Part shown: piece by piece, positions 63,401-64,000 of the stretch
Numbering within the stretch: the stretch's first letter is position 1
How the letters are laid out: the number at the start of each line of letters is the position of its first letter
Origin: Cylindrospermopsis curvispora GIHE-G1
Lineage (GTDB): Bacteria > Cyanobacteriota > Cyanobacteriia > Cyanobacteriales > Nostocaceae
DNA: 64,000 nt
Reading direction: 5' to 3'
NCBI RefSeq assembly: GCF_014489415.1
Contig: NZ_CP060823.1
Span: forward strand, 1-64,000
Position numbers and translations under genes: made by a program
The notes under the pieces: model-generated
Database searches by the model: none
What the model saw: the letters and a program-made list of their open reading frames with translations, nothing else
Told to the model about the DNA's origin: nothing

Positions 63401-64000
63401 GCAGATATATTTTGGGAGAGAGGAGGTTTTGACCTCATATTAGGAAATCCCCCCTGGATAAAGATGGAATGGAAAGAAGGGGGAATTTTAGGGGATTATG
63501 ACCCCAGGATAGCCATCCGCAACCTATCAGCGAGTGAATTAGCGAAAAAGCGGGAGGAGCTTTTTGATAGACATCCTGGATTGAGGGCTGCATATATACA
63601 AGAGTATCAAGAGATAAGCGGAACCAAGAATTTTCTCAATGCGGAACAGAATTATCCATTGCTAAAAGGGTCACAAACTAATTTATTTAAGTGTTTTTTA
63701 CCCCAGGGGTGGAGATACACCAGAGAAGGAGGAGTGTCAGCTTTTTTACATCCTGAGGGGGTTTATGATGACCCCAAGGGGGGAAGGTTACGTAGGGCAA
63801 TTTATCAGCGATTGCGTTATCATTTTCAGTTTGTTAACGTGAAAAAGCTATTTCAAGAAGTAATGATTTGGGTAACTTACTCAATAAATATTTATTCTTC
63901 TAAAAAAGCAAATACCTTGTTTGAAAGCATATCTAACCTGTATATATCTAAAACAGTGGATGAGTGTTTAGAGCATGATGGTAAGGGAGAGGTGAAAGGA
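60467..64000 (+). CDS. N6-adenine DNA methyltransferase, type IIG/PglX/DrmMI-like (3' partial)
   Basis: Starts at ATG 60467, two bases after the SNF2 stop, and remains open for 1178 codons to the window edge. The N-terminal 200 residues (LIRKLLSILGYEYKIDFKLL, ILPIVAEVKKNSGEPYVW) resemble the regulatory or nuclease-like part of large type IIG enzymes. The methylase core begins near 580 (SASYYTPQSLTKCLV), with SAM-binding motif I CEPAMGSAAFLNE (about 613) and catalytic NPPW in LILGNPPWIKMEW (about 993), the gamma-class adenine pattern. The product would mark host DNA so that the island spares it. The C-terminal target-recognition part lies beyond the window. Confidence 0.85.
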   Translation, partial: MALVGISIENEFYAPYYVDTLLSKDVDVKSKETEEKPAYELLEKIQQEYFQVRNRVERTTNQQEKYELQSDLIRKLLSILGYEYKIDFKLLDDDRILPIVAEVKKNSGEPYVWILSAFNLGIETSDILSLEINQEQINEINSTYLLNSKVQKGKKSSREPQVVQGNLEELLNDAIFAQNAPPKWVILINMEQIVLIDRYKWNASRLIRFDLAKLLEERDKKSLMVTANLLHRESIVLKDGTCLLDIIEEKSYRHSYSISENLKFALREAIEILGNEAIYYWQKSGKRVFDNQKQKEQGVVEIDPQQLKKECLRWIYRLLFLFYIEARPDLGYIPMGSDVYRQGYSLEALRDVELAKLTEEDEENYYLDWSIRLLFELLWSGYPLDKQKQLTTENPSLADTPIHKTFRLPSLQSHLFDPKNTEMLNEVKFRNVALQKIIRLMSLSTQEGKRGRISYAQLGVNQLGEVYEGLLSLSAFLAQEDLYEVQPWNKKESGDESEEQEEEDLETNEKRNVPQGKTVKAKENLKQDLEVAYFIPEHRMDEFKQEELVIDWEKGEFRKHAKGKFLFRLAGRDREKSASYYTPQSLTKCLVKYALKELLEGKQADDILELTICEPAMGSAAFLNEVIDQLAETYLERKQKEKGELISHEQAMREQQKIKMLLADRNVFGIDKNPIAMELAEVSLWLNCIYASEADKDNIFIPWFGFQLQCGNSLIGARRQIYYLNNITEKKKSKSSKNTKWYEQEPEQLSLGKNLPKGGIFHFLLGDPGMANYTDKIIKKMSGENLKKIDNWRKEFCQELTDEQGSYAHTLSERIDKLWHHYAQELKRIRKRTTDSLNIWGQEEEKKQEIALEKKDKIHDQEKLAEGIENATSYRRLKLVMDYWCALWFWPIEKAEELPDREQFFCDLAIILGETEMLLDSNRQLSLFPETQTPQEGEEFINQWGFVNLNKLKQKNIRLQIVDEVVNNQRFFHWELEFADIFWERGGFDLILGNPPWIKMEWKEGGILGDYDPRIAIRNLSASELAKKREELFDRHPGLRAAYIQEYQEISGTKNFLNAEQNYPLLKGSQTNLFKCFLPQGWRYTREGGVSAFLHPEGVYDDPKGGRLRRAIYQRLRYHFQFVNVKKLFQEVMIWVTYSINIYSSKKANTLFESISNLYISKTVDECLEHDGKGEVKG

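Noticed and set aside
48686-64000. BREX system as the identity of the right-end island
   Set aside because: The large adenine methylase could be PglX-like, but no PglZ, BrxC or Lon-type gene is present, while DUF1998 and SNF2 point to a DISARM-type set.
1-64000. tRNA or rRNA genes
   Set aside because: I saw no cloverleaf with a TTCGAATCC-type arm or any rRNA-like block on reading through; a covariance search would be needed to exclude them fully.

Overview
The window comes from a filamentous-type cyanobacterium, most likely a member of the Nostocales. The evidence is a complete psbA gene (photosystem II D1), very many GCGATCGC (HIP1) sites, a COP23-type protein, GUN4-domain proteins, and cyanobacterial-style Uma2 nuclease and TnpB genes. 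Base composition is AT-rich. The gene content and the load of small repeats would fit a Raphidiopsis/Cylindrospermopsis or Dolichospermum relative, but this window cannot fix the genus.

Layout. (1) 1-8 kb: a partial repeat/TPR protein, fragments of a tyrosine recombinase and a transposase, an IS200/IS605 element with a dead tnpA and an intact tnpB, a GIY-YIG protein, a small SNase-like protein, a large tandem array of 73-bp and 440-bp repeats, and an IS1-family element. (2) 8-12 kb: a GUN4-fragment pseudogene and a large bacterial tubulin-like gene whose following gene is cut off beside an IS1-end scar. (3) 12-20 kb, all minus strand: a PhnD-like/SNase fusion, a membrane-anchored coiled-coil PD-(D/E)XK nuclease, a TctA-type permease, an exported OB-fold protein, and a Ser/Thr kinase ending in GUN4. 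(4) 20-34 kb: psbA (E130, high-light form), an AbiE-like toxin-antitoxin pair held between copies of the psbA 3' end, and a cluster of exported trypsin-like proteases, three of them fused to GUN4, with a COP23 protein, a second membrane kinase and two RAYT-type (REP-associated) transposase copies. (5) 34-48 kb: a repeat-rich accessory region with a duplicated non-specific endonuclease gene (one copy dead), a tyrosine recombinase, two small CRISPR arrays without cas genes, a vWA protein, a Uma2 nuclease, two IS630-type elements, an outer-membrane-like protein, and a small regulated gene pair facing a ribbon-helix-helix gene. (6) 48.7 kb to the end, plus strand: a probable DISARM-related defence island made of a giant helicase/DUF1998/nuclease protein, a RelE-UvrD fusion, an SNF2 helicase and an N6-adenine DNA methyltransferase that runs off the window.

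Three themes stand out. First, several GUN4 (tetrapyrrole-binding) domains appear to sit outside the cytoplasm, joined to kinase or protease modules near psbA. Second, exported or membrane-bound nucleic-acid domains (SNase, OB-fold, PD-(D/E)XK) are clustered with a multi-pass permease. Third, the right end holds a defence island with unusual fusions. Three interspersed repeat families (a TTCCCTTGAGAA family, a CTCCCGTAGGGAG hairpin family, and a GACGGAAAACGTTTTCCGTC palindrome family) fill most non-coding space, and a RAYT-type transposase that could act on them is present.
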